From DATILL01 sp035476575 (GTDB taxonomy: Bacteria > Actinomycetota > Actinomycetes > Mycobacteriales > JACQDL01): DNA of 64,000 nt. A program made the position numbers and the translations under genes. Positions 53,298 through 63,451 of the stretch are shown in pieces. The notes beneath the pieces are model-generated. The model worked only from the letters and a program-made list of their open reading frames with translations, was not told the DNA's origin and did no database searches. The stretch's first letter is position 1. Every line of letters begins with the position of its first letter. The stretch spans positions 62,001-126,000 of the forward strand of contig DATILL010000065.1 in assembly GCA_035476575.1 (NCBI GenBank). The letters are read 5' to 3'.

Positions 53298-53759
53298 ATG
53301 CCAGGCGGACTGTCTGCACAACAGCCGAACGACGCCCTCACCGCGGCGCGGTTCTCCATCACCATCGACGGCTACGAGATCGCGTCGTTCTCCGAGCTGG
53401 CCGGTATCACCACCGAGGTCGTGCCGGTGGACTTTCTGGAGTCGACCGACAAGGAGGTCATCTTCAAGAAGCTGCCCGGCCAGCGCAAGCCGCCGACGGT
53501 AACGCTCAAGCGCGGCAAGAACTCCTCCATGGAGCTGTGGCTGTGGCATGAGGCCGTGCTGCAGGGCAACATCGTCGCGGCTCGCAAGAGCTGCTCGCTG
53601 GTCATGTACAACTACGACGGCAAGCCGGTGGCGCGGTACCACCTGGAGCAGGCCTGGCCGGCCAAGCTGGAGATCGGCGCGCTCAAAGCCGGCGCCTCCG
53701 ACGTGCTGATGGAGACGGTGCAGATCGTCTGCGAGCACATCCAGCGGGTGGCGCCGTGA
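53298..53759 (+). CDS. Inner tube protein 1 (gp19-like)
   Basis: A 153-residue tail-tube protein: ARFSITIDGYEIASFSELAG, VTLKRGKNSSMELWLWHEAV, SLVMYNYDGKPVARYHLEQA and the C-terminal METVQIVCEHIQRV. Hexameric rings stack to make the inner tube. It follows the sheath by ten bases. Two further tube-like proteins are encoded at 56788 and 57263; this one is the likely main tube because of its sheath-adjacent position. Confidence 0.9.
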   Translation: MPGGLSAQQPNDALTAARFSITIDGYEIASFSELAGITTEVVPVDFLESTDKEVIFKKLPGQRKPPTVTLKRGKNSSMELWLWHEAVLQGNIVAARKSCSLVMYNYDGKPVARYHLEQAWPAKLEIGALKAGASDVLMETVQIVCEHIQRVAP

Positions 53760-54169
53760 GCCATCCGACCGCAACGGCCGTGGCCGACACCGGCTCGGGG
53801 CTGCGCACGGAGTATCCGTTCGTGCTGCCGCGCGGCTACGTCGACGACAGCGGCCAGGTGCACCGCGAGGGCGTGATGCGGCTGGCCACGGCCCGGGACG
53901 AGATCACCACCCAGGCCGACGCCCGGGCCCGGCAGAACCCGGCGTACCTCACCGTGCTGCTGCTGGAGCGGACGGTGACCAAGCTGGGCGGCCTGTCCGG
54001 GGTGGACACCTACGTCGTCGAGAACCTGTTCGCCTCCGACCTGGCATTCCTGCAGGACCTGTACCGACGCATCAACGCCGACGGGCACACCGAGGTCGCG
54101 GTGGCCTGCCCGCACTGCGGCCGCGAGTTCGGCGTCGACGTGGCAGGTGGTGCCCCGGGGGGATCGTGA
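53756..54169 (+). CDS. eCIS conserved protein with CxxC (tail assembly chaperone-like)
   Basis: A 137-residue protein: EYPFVLPRGYVDDSGQVHRE, GVMRLATARDEITTQADARA, LTVLLLERTVTKLGGLSGVD and VENLFASDLAFLQDLYRRIN, ending in a CPHCGREF zinc-ribbon-like knuckle. Equivalent small proteins after the first tube gene occur in many actinobacterial injection systems and resemble phage tail assembly proteins; the exact function is unknown. GTG overlaps the tube stop; its stop overlaps the next gene. Confidence 0.75.
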   Translation: MSHPTATAVADTGSGLRTEYPFVLPRGYVDDSGQVHREGVMRLATARDEITTQADARARQNPAYLTVLLLERTVTKLGGLSGVDTYVVENLFASDLAFLQDLYRRINADGHTEVAVACPHCGREFGVDVAGGAPGGS

Positions 54170-54315
54170 CGTACGCGACTGACCGGATGTGGGAGGAGGT
54201 CGCGTACGTCGCGTACTACCTGCACTGGGCGCTGGACGACATCTTGGACCTGGCGCACGCGACGCGCGAGCGGGTCATCAACGAGATCGGAAAGATTCAC
54301 GCCCAGGCCGAGTAG
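54166..54315 (+). CDS. 49-residue DUF6760-like small protein
   Basis: A very short gene: MWEEVAYVAYYLHWALDDIL, DLAHATRERVINEIGKIHAQ. The pattern of an aromatic/His helix (YLHW) followed by DDILDL and a charged helix matches the small DUF6760-type proteins encoded between the assembly-chaperone-like gene and the DUF4157 gene in related loci. Start GTG overlaps the previous stop (GTGA), which supports translation. Likely an assembly factor, comparable to short phage tail chaperone products; this is inferred. Confidence 0.7.
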   Translation: MTYATDRMWEEVAYVAYYLHWALDDILDLAHATRERVINEIGKIHAQAE

Positions 54316-54365
54316 CCGGCAACGGGCGACAGACCAGACAAGACCAGACGGACAAGGGGGGCCGC

Positions 54366-56777
<2,412 letters not shown>

Positions 56778-56787
56778 GAGAGAGGCC

Positions 56788-57252
56788 ATGGCACTCAACG
56801 ACGGCTCCCTGATCGGCCTGTCGAACCGGTTCAAGGCGATCGCTGTCCCCGGCGACTACGACCTGGGCACCTGGCACAAGGTCGACGGCTTGGACGTGAG
56901 CTGGGAGGTGGCCGAACACCGGGTGGGTGACTTCGGCAACCACAAATGGTTCTTCCCGGCCAACAACAAGTACTCCGCGGTGAAGCTACAGCGCGGCGCG
57001 AACGCCACCGACTCGCCGAAGGTGCGCAAGTGGCTGAACGACACCTCGTTCAAGCACAAGCTCGGCATTCTGGTGACGATCACGCTCATGGACTCGGCCG
57101 GCAAGAAGATCCTGGAGTGGGAGCTGCGCAACGCGATGCCGAGCAAGTGGGGCATCACCTCTTTCGACGCCGGTGCCAGCTCGGTCGCGATCGAGACGCT
57201 GGAGCTGGTGCACGAGGGCTTCCTGGACGACCAGACGATGCTCACCGGCTGA
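56788..57252 (+). CDS. Inner tube-like protein 2 (gp19 family)
   Basis: A 154-residue tube-family protein (SNRFKAIAVPGDYDLGTWHK, VDGLDVSWEVAEHRVGD, KLQRGANATDSPKVRKWLND, WELRNAMPSKWGITSFDAGA, IETLELVHEGFL). In eCIS loci extra tube paralogues before the LysM gene form the transition rings between tube and spike/baseplate; I infer this role. AGGAGAGAGG precedes the ATG. It ends in the same ETLELVHEGFL motif as protein 3. Confidence 0.88.
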   Translation: MALNDGSLIGLSNRFKAIAVPGDYDLGTWHKVDGLDVSWEVAEHRVGDFGNHKWFFPANNKYSAVKLQRGANATDSPKVRKWLNDTSFKHKLGILVTITLMDSAGKKILEWELRNAMPSKWGITSFDAGASSVAIETLELVHEGFLDDQTMLTG

Positions 57253-57262
57253 GGGGCAGACA

Positions 57263-57724
57263 ATGTCGCAACCGACCATGGACGTGCGGTCCATGCTTGG
57301 CCTGACCACCCGGTTCATGGTGGACGTGGGTGGCATCCCGCTGGGCGGCTGGGCACGCTGCAAGGGGCTGGCGGTGAGCTTCAATCCGGAGTTCGTCACC
57401 GAGGGCGGCCAGTACCAGCACAAGATCGTCATGCCCGGCCGGATCGACTACTCCAAGGTCACCCTGGAGCGGGCCATGAACGGGCCGGACTCGGCCAAGG
57501 TGCAGGGCTGGCTGAAGCAGATGGCCGCAACCTGGGCGAACGCCGCCAACAGCGGCGGCGGCCAGACCGCCAACGTCACCCTGCTGGACGCCACCGGCAA
57601 GAAGGTCGCCAACTGGAGCCTGCGCAACGTGTACCCGTCCATGTGGAAGGGCCCCGACCTGGACGCGCTCACCTTCGGCATCGCCGTCGAGGTGCTGGAG
57701 CTGGTGCACGAGGGGTTCCTGTGA
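57263..57724 (+). CDS. Inner tube-like protein 3 (gp19 family)
   Basis: A 153-residue paralogue of the preceding gene (LTTRFMVDVGGIPLGGWARC, KGLAVSFNPEFVTEGGQYQH, KVTLERAMNGPDSAKVQGWL, WSLRNVYPSMWKGPDLDALT, VEVLELVHEGFL). It probably forms an adaptor ring with protein 2 above the spike. The ATG lies ten bases after the previous stop region, with GAGGGG upstream. Longer frame from 57173 overlaps the previous gene and is rejected. Confidence 0.88.
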   Translation: MSQPTMDVRSMLGLTTRFMVDVGGIPLGGWARCKGLAVSFNPEFVTEGGQYQHKIVMPGRIDYSKVTLERAMNGPDSAKVQGWLKQMAATWANAANSGGGQTANVTLLDATGKKVANWSLRNVYPSMWKGPDLDALTFGIAVEVLELVHEGFL

Positions 57725-57758
57725 GGAAAGAACCTGTGACCAGGAGAGGAGCGGCGCC

Positions 57759-58562
57759 ATGACCCTGGCCTCGGTCGTGCAGGGCGCCGGTGCCGCGGTG
57801 AACGCGGCTGGAAACGTCGCCAACCAGGCCCTCAACTCGGTGGCCGACCTGGTCGGCGGCCGCATCCCGGCGTTCATCCGCTGCTTCGAGCCGCCGAACA
57901 TCGGCTTCGTCCCGTTCGACTTCAACCCAGACCAGATCGACTTCAGCCGGTCGGCGAGCATCTCCACCCGGCCGGCGATGACCGCCACCGCGCCCTCACC
58001 GCAGGGCGGCACCGGCGCGATCGTCAAGAAGGTCAACCCACCGCAGATCTCGCTGAGCAACATCATCATCGAGGGGCTCACCACCAAGCTGCGCTGCGAC
58101 CAGCTCCTGCGCTGGATGAGCCCCTTCTCCGGCATCCCCGGGCTGGGCGCGCTGACCGGGTCGACCACCGAGTCGGTGCTGCCGACGGTCACCTTCCAGT
58201 GGGGACCGCCGATGGTGGCGTTCATGTACGACGTCCGGATCCTCAACCTCAAGGTCAGCTACGTGCGGTTCAACCAGATGGGTATGCCGACCCGGGCCAA
58301 GGTCAACATCACCATGAACGAGGTGCCCAGCCTGCTGGCCAGCCTGCCCACGAACCCCACCTCCGGCGGCCTGATCGGGCGCCGTACCCATATCGTGACC
58401 GACGGTGACACCTTGCAGTCCATCGCCACCGCGACGTACGGCAAGCCGGGACTGTGGCGGCGGATCGCGGCGGTGAACGGCATCACCAACCCGTCCCGGC
58501 TGCGGCCCGGCACCACGGTGTACCTGCCCAACGCCGACGAGCTGGCCCAGGGCGGCCGCTGA
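57759..58562 (+). CDS. LysM-containing tube/spike-junction protein
   Basis: A 267-residue protein. Residues 1-200 resemble the CIS tube/neck protein (FIRCFEPPNIGFVPFDFNPD, VNPPQISLSNIIIEGLTTKL, VTFQWGPPMVAFMYDVRILN, FNQMGMPTRAKVNITMNEVP). The C-terminus is a LysM module (THIVTDGDTLQSIATATYGK, WRRIAAVNGITNPSRLRPGT). Proteins of this layout (Pvc7/gp53-like) join tube and baseplate in contractile systems. GGAGAGGAG precedes the ATG, and the stop overlaps the spike gene. Confidence 0.9.
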   Translation: MTLASVVQGAGAAVNAAGNVANQALNSVADLVGGRIPAFIRCFEPPNIGFVPFDFNPDQIDFSRSASISTRPAMTATAPSPQGGTGAIVKKVNPPQISLSNIIIEGLTTKLRCDQLLRWMSPFSGIPGLGALTGSTTESVLPTVTFQWGPPMVAFMYDVRILNLKVSYVRFNQMGMPTRAKVNITMNEVPSLLASLPTNPTSGGLIGRRTHIVTDGDTLQSIATATYGKPGLWRRIAAVNGITNPSRLRPGTTVYLPNADELAQGGR

Positions 58563-60505
58563 TGCTCGGCGCCGGCGGGGGAGACGCCACCGCGACCCGG
58601 ATGGCCTCGGTCAAGATCGGTGACCCGGTGGGCATCCCGCTGCTGCCCACCGTCGACCACAAGCTGATGCGGGTCGTGGTGGACACCCACCTGCACCTGC
58701 CGGACATGTTCGAGCTGACCTTCCTGGACGAGGACGGCAAGGTGCTCGGCGACGCCGGCATCTCCATCGGCACCAAGCTGTCGGTGTACGGCGCCAAGCC
58801 GGGCAGCAGCACCAGCCCGGACAAGCTCATCGCCGGCGAGGTGACCTCGATCGAGGCCATCTGCGAGGAGGGCATGACGCACTCGGTGGTCCGCGGCTAC
58901 GAGAAGGCGCACCGGCTGCAACGGGCGCGGCGCACCAAGACGTTCCTGAACATGAAGGACTCCGACGTCGCCCGCAAGGTCGCCAGCGACGCCGGGTTGA
59001 AGATCGGCACCATCGACGAGACCAAGACCAGCCACAACCACATCGCCCAGGTGGCCCAGACCGACTGGGAGTTCCTGGTCGAGCGGTCCCGCGAGATCGG
59101 CTACGAGGTCGGCGTCACGGGCGGGAAGTTCTTCTTCCGCAAGGCCTCCGGCCAGCCCGCCGGCGGGGGGCTGGGTGGCGCGCTGGCCGCCGTCGCGTCA
59201 GCGCTCGGCCTGGCCGGCAACACCCTGACCTTCAAGGACAACCTGCTCACCTTCTACCCGCGGATCTCCGCCGCCAACATCACCCCGGACGTCGAGGTGC
59301 GGGTGTGGGACGCCAAAGCGGCCCGGGTCGCCGTAGCCAACACGGCGGCGAAGACCTACACCGCCACCATCGATGGCCAGGACCCGGCCAGCCTGGCCAG
59401 CTCCTTCACCGACGGGCTGATCCCGATCCCGAAGCTACCCACCCCGCCGTCGCTGCCATTCCTACCGAAGCTTAACTTCGGCACCGCCCCCAGCGACACC
59501 GCCTACGTCGTGGTGAACCGGCCGCTGGCGGTGGGCAGCGCGGCCGACAGCGCCGTTGAGGAGGCGGCCAAGGGGCTGGCCGACCACGTGGCCAGCACCT
59601 TCGCCGAGGCCGAGGGAGTGGCGGTGGGCGACCCGGCGATCCAGGCCGGCGCGGAGGTGACGGTCGCCGGGGTGCCCAAGCCCTTCGCCGGCAAGTGGAT
59701 CGTCACCAACGCCCGGCACGTCTTCGACCCGGAGGAGGGCGGCTACCACGTCCGGTTCTACGTCAGCGGGCGGCAGAACCGGTCCCTGCACCACCTGGCC
59801 TCCGGTGGCGCCGCCCACAACCCGGCGCTGCACGGCCTGGTCTGTGGCGTCGTCACCAACTGCAAGGACCCGGACGGCAAGGGCAAGGTCAAGGTCGCGA
59901 TGCCCTGGCTGACCCCGAACTACGAGTCGGACTGGGCCCGGGTGGTGCAGTTCGGCGGTGGCCGGCGCAGTGGGGCGACGTTCCTCCCGGAGGTCGGCGA
60001 CGAGGTGCTGATCGGCTTCGAGTACGGCGACCCGCGGCGACCGTACGTGATCGGCGGCCTGCTCAACGACAACTGCGCCTACGAGCCGCTCGCCTCGGCG
60101 GTGAACGGCTCCGGCACGGTGATCAAGCGGGGGCTGGCCTCGCCGGCCGGCAACAAGCTGCTGTTCACCGACGACCTGCCGCCTTCGCCGCCGGGCACCG
60201 CCCCGCCGAACCAGTCGATGGTCAGCCTCGGCACCGGCGACGACAAGCTGGGCCTGGTCATCGACCAGGCCAACGGCACGGTGACGCTGACCTGTGACCC
60301 GGCGCCGCCGGCCAGCAAGGTGCCCACCGGCACCATCACCGTCGACTGCGGGGCCGCCGGGAAGATCGAGATCAAGACCGGTGCCGCCGGATCGGTCAGC
60401 ATCGACGGCGGGATGTCGCTGTCGCTGAAGGCGAAAACCAAGCTGTCCATCGAGTGCGAGGCCGGGCCGGTGCAGATCAAGGGCCAGGTCATCCAGCTCA
60501 ACTGA
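58562..60505 (+). CDS. VgrG/gp5-like spike protein
   Basis: A 647-residue spike. The N-terminal gp27-like hub domains occupy about 1-400 (MRVVVDTHLHLPDMFELTFL, GEVTSIEAICEEGMTHSVVR, VAQTDWEFLVERSREIGYEV). A gp5-like OB domain lies near 415-510 (HGLVCGVVTNCKDPDGKGKV, WARVVQFGGGRRSGATFLPE, VGDEVLIGFEYGDPRRPYVI). The C-terminal beta-helix region (VTLTCDPAPPA, TITVDCGAAGKIEIKTGAAG) points to the PAAR cap encoded at 50442. No C-terminal toxin domain is fused. Confidence 0.92.
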   Translation: MLGAGGGDATATRMASVKIGDPVGIPLLPTVDHKLMRVVVDTHLHLPDMFELTFLDEDGKVLGDAGISIGTKLSVYGAKPGSSTSPDKLIAGEVTSIEAICEEGMTHSVVRGYEKAHRLQRARRTKTFLNMKDSDVARKVASDAGLKIGTIDETKTSHNHIAQVAQTDWEFLVERSREIGYEVGVTGGKFFFRKASGQPAGGGLGGALAAVASALGLAGNTLTFKDNLLTFYPRISAANITPDVEVRVWDAKAARVAVANTAAKTYTATIDGQDPASLASSFTDGLIPIPKLPTPPSLPFLPKLNFGTAPSDTAYVVVNRPLAVGSAADSAVEEAAKGLADHVASTFAEAEGVAVGDPAIQAGAEVTVAGVPKPFAGKWIVTNARHVFDPEEGGYHVRFYVSGRQNRSLHHLASGGAAHNPALHGLVCGVVTNCKDPDGKGKVKVAMPWLTPNYESDWARVVQFGGGRRSGATFLPEVGDEVLIGFEYGDPRRPYVIGGLLNDNCAYEPLASAVNGSGTVIKRGLASPAGNKLLFTDDLPPSPPGTAPPNQSMVSLGTGDDKLGLVIDQANGTVTLTCDPAPPASKVPTGTITVDCGAAGKIEIKTGAAGSVSIDGGMSLSLKAKTKLSIECEAGPVQIKGQVIQLN

Positions 60506-60555
60506 CGGTCCGCCTCAAACCAGCTCAAACAAGCTCAAAATCAGGAGGTGTCGTG

Positions 60556-60963
60556 GTGACCGGCGACTTCGTCGGCGCGGGGTGGGCGTTCCCGCTCGGG
60601 GTGAGCGCCTCGGGCGGTATCGCCCTGGTCCGCCGCGAGCGCGAGCTGGAGCAGGCGATGGCGCTGATCCTGTCGACGTATCCGGGCGAGCGGCCGATGC
60701 GGCCGGAGTTCGGCTGCCGGCTGCGCGACTACGTCTTCCGCCCGGCCAACCTGGACACCGCGGCCGACCTGGCCAACGAGGTGCGCAAGGCGCTGCTGCG
60801 CTGGGAGCCACGGGTCGACATCGAGGCGGTCAACGTCTTCCCCCAGCCGGGCGACCACAGCCTGCTCTTCATCGACATCCAGTACCGGCCGAAGGACACC
60901 AACGACCGCCGCAACCTGGTCTTTCCCTTCTACACGATTCCGGATGACGGGAGCGACTACTGA
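60556..60963 (+). CDS. Baseplate wedge protein (gp25/GPW family)
   Basis: A 135-residue gp25-like protein: GWAFPLGVSASGGIALVRRE, LEQAMALILSTYPGERPMRP, EFGCRLRDYVFRPANLD, VRKALLRWEPRVDI. It nucleates the baseplate wedge and the sheath. GTG at 60556 is seven bases from AGGAGG; the GTG one codon earlier is also possible. The preceding 50-bp spacer carries three CTCAAA repeats (60513-60539). The stop and the next ATG overlap (TGATG). Confidence 0.92.
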   Translation: MTGDFVGAGWAFPLGVSASGGIALVRRERELEQAMALILSTYPGERPMRPEFGCRLRDYVFRPANLDTAADLANEVRKALLRWEPRVDIEAVNVFPQPGDHSLLFIDIQYRPKDTNDRRNLVFPFYTIPDDGSDY

Positions 60964-62912
60964 TGGCCCTGCCCGCGCCGAACCTGGACGACCGGCGGTT
61001 CCAGGACCTGGTCGACGATGCCAAGCGGCTGGTCATGCGGCGCTGCCCGGAGTGGACCGACCACAACGTCTCCGACCCGGGCGTCACGCTGATCGAGACG
61101 TTCGCCTTCATGACCGACCAGTTGCTGTTCCGGCTCAACCAGGTGCCCGATCGGCTCTACATCAAGTTCTTGGAGCTGATCGGGCTGCGGCTGATACCGC
61201 CGACGCCGGCCCAGGCGCCGGTGACGTTCTGGCTGTCGGCGCCGGCCATCACCCCGGTGGCCATCGCGACCGGCACCAAGGCCGCCACGCTGCGCACCGA
61301 GACCGACGAGTCGGTGATCTTCTCCACCGAGGACGATCTGGCCATCGTGCCCTGCGCGCTGGCCTGCGTGATGACCCAGCCGTCCGGCGGGGACGACGCC
61401 ACCGACCGGACCGAGGAGATGAAGCTGGGCCGGCCGTTCAGCGCCTTCTCCGAGGTACCGCAACCGGACGACGTGATCCTGGTCGGGCTGACCGACCCGG
61501 TGCCGCGGTGCGTGGTCCGGCTTGACCTCGACTGCCGGGTCGAGGGCGTCGGCGTACACCCGGACCACCCGCCGCTGGTGTGGGAGGCCTGGACCGGCGA
61601 CGGCTGGACCGAGTGCCTGGTCAGCACCGACGAGACCGGCGCGCTGAACCGGGCTGGCGGGATCCTGGTGCACCTGCCGCCGGACCACCTCGCCTCGGTC
61701 GTGGGCGGGGTGCGCGCCGGCTGGCTGCGCGGCCGGGTGATCCAGGTGCCGGCGGACTTCCCCCGCTACAGCGCCTCCCCGGTGATCCACAGCCTGGCCG
61801 CGTCCACCGTCGGCGGCACCGTCGACGCGATCAACGCCGACATCATCGAGAACGAGGTCCTCGGTGCCTCCGAGGGCGTGGCCGGGCAGGCCTTTCCGGT
61901 GGCGCACACTCCGGTGCTGGCCGGCGTCGGCACGGTCGTGCTGGAGACCAGCTCGCCAGACGGCTGGCAGGAGTGGGAGGCGGTCGAGCACTTCGCCGCC
62001 AGCAGACCGCGGGACCGGCACTTCATCCTGGACGGGGTGGCCGGCGAGGTGCGGTTCGGCCCCACTATCCGGGAGCCGGACGGCGGGCTGCGCCAGTACG
62101 GCGCGGTGCCGCCGCGCGAGACGGTGGTCCGGCTGCGCCGCTACGCCACCGGCGGCGGCCGCAAGGGCAACGTCGGCCGCGGCAGCATCCAGACGCTGAA
62201 GTCGTCGATCCCGTTCGTGGCCAGCGTGGAGAACCTGTCCCGCGCCCAGGGCGGGGTGGACGGCGAGACGGTCGAGGAGGCCAAGGCCCGCGGCCCGATC
62301 CTGCTCCGCACTCGCAGCCGGGCGGTCACCGCGGAGGACTACGAGGCCATCACCCGGGAGGCCGCGCCCGAGGTGGCCCGGGTGCGCTGCCTGCCGGCCG
62401 GCGAGGGTGCCGATGCAGGCTCGGTCCGGGTGCTGGTGGTGCCCGCGGCGCCGGTCGACCGGGGACGGATCACGTTCGAGGACCTGGTGCCGGCGCCGGA
62501 CACGATGGAGCGGATCGCCACCAGGCTGGACGAGGTCCGGCTGGTCGGCGCCCGGGTCGTCGTCGAGCCGCCGCTGTACCGCGGCGTCACCGTGGTCGCC
62601 CGGCTGGTCGCCAAGTCGCGGGCGAACACCGGCAAGGTCCAGGAGGCTGCGCTCGACGCGCTGCACACGCTGCTCAACCCGCTGTACGGCGGCTCGGAGG
62701 GGCAGGGCTGGCCATTTGGCCGTCCGGTGTACGCAGGCGAGGTCTTCGCTGCTCTGCAGGGTGTGCGGGGGGTCGAGCTGGTCGAGGACGTCCGGCTGTT
62801 CGGCGCCAACCCGGTCACCGGTGAGCGGGGCAAGGAGACCACCAAGCTGGAGCTCGACCCGAACAGCCTGGTCTTCTCCTACGCACACCGGGTCCGGGTG
62901 GAGGAGCACTGA
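60963..62912 (+). CDS. Baseplate J-like protein (Pvc11 type)
   Basis: A 649-residue baseplate component: PEWTDHNVSDPGVTLIETFA and FMTDQLLFRLNQVPDRLYIK are the conserved N-terminus of eCIS baseplate J proteins, with RTRSRAVTAEDYEAITREAA and a C-terminal VKS-like domain (GVELVEDVRLFGANPVTGER). It forms the wedge together with gp25 and the gpI-like protein. Coupled at both ends by four-base overlaps or abutting codons. Confidence 0.92.
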   Translation: MALPAPNLDDRRFQDLVDDAKRLVMRRCPEWTDHNVSDPGVTLIETFAFMTDQLLFRLNQVPDRLYIKFLELIGLRLIPPTPAQAPVTFWLSAPAITPVAIATGTKAATLRTETDESVIFSTEDDLAIVPCALACVMTQPSGGDDATDRTEEMKLGRPFSAFSEVPQPDDVILVGLTDPVPRCVVRLDLDCRVEGVGVHPDHPPLVWEAWTGDGWTECLVSTDETGALNRAGGILVHLPPDHLASVVGGVRAGWLRGRVIQVPADFPRYSASPVIHSLAASTVGGTVDAINADIIENEVLGASEGVAGQAFPVAHTPVLAGVGTVVLETSSPDGWQEWEAVEHFAASRPRDRHFILDGVAGEVRFGPTIREPDGGLRQYGAVPPRETVVRLRRYATGGGRKGNVGRGSIQTLKSSIPFVASVENLSRAQGGVDGETVEEAKARGPILLRTRSRAVTAEDYEAITREAAPEVARVRCLPAGEGADAGSVRVLVVPAAPVDRGRITFEDLVPAPDTMERIATRLDEVRLVGARVVVEPPLYRGVTVVARLVAKSRANTGKVQEAALDALHTLLNPLYGGSEGQGWPFGRPVYAGEVFAALQGVRGVELVEDVRLFGANPVTGERGKETTKLELDPNSLVFSYAHRVRVEEH

Positions 62913-63451
62913 TGCGTGGCACCGTGCCAGGGCTGGCCAACGCCCAGCCGATCGTCGAGCTGATGCCGGCGGTCTACCAGGAGGACCAGTTCACCGGCCG
63001 GTTCACCGCCGGGCTGGACGACACGTTCGCGCCGATCCTGGCCGTGATCGACTGCATCGACGCCTACGTCGACCCCGCGCTCGCACCGGAGGACTTCGTC
63101 GACTGGCTGGCCGGCTGGGTCGGCATGCCGCAGGACGACGACACCTCGCTGGAACGCCGCCGGGCCGGCGTCGAGCACGCGGTCGAGCTGTACCGGATGC
63201 GCGGCACGCTGACTGGGCTGCGGGCACACCTGGAGCTGGTCAGCGGCGGCGAGGTCGCCCTCGCTGACAACGGTGGCGTGGTCTGGTCCACCACGCCGGG
63301 CACCGCGCTGCCGGGGGAGGGCACGCCGCGGCTTGGCGTGCGGATCCGGCTTGAGGACCCGGGTCGAGCGCCGCTCGGGCTGCTCAACGCGGTGGTATCG
63401 GCCGGGAAACCGGCTCATGTCGTGCACCGGCTGGAGGTGGAGGGCACGTGA
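62912..63451 (+). CDS. Baseplate gpI-like tail protein (Pvc12 type)
   Basis: A 179-residue phage tail protein: VELMPAVYQEDQFTGRFTAG, LDDTFAPILAVIDCIDAYVD, APEDFVDWLAGWVGMPQDDD, RRAGVEHAVELYRMRGTLTG and LRAHLELVSGGEVALADNGG. These segments characterise P2 gpI-related baseplate proteins of contractile systems. It follows baseplate J directly. The stop overlaps the GTG of the zinc-ribbon gene. Confidence 0.9.
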   Translation: MRGTVPGLANAQPIVELMPAVYQEDQFTGRFTAGLDDTFAPILAVIDCIDAYVDPALAPEDFVDWLAGWVGMPQDDDTSLERRRAGVEHAVELYRMRGTLTGLRAHLELVSGGEVALADNGGVVWSTTPGTALPGEGTPRLGVRIRLEDPGRAPLGLLNAVVSAGKPAHVVHRLEVEGT

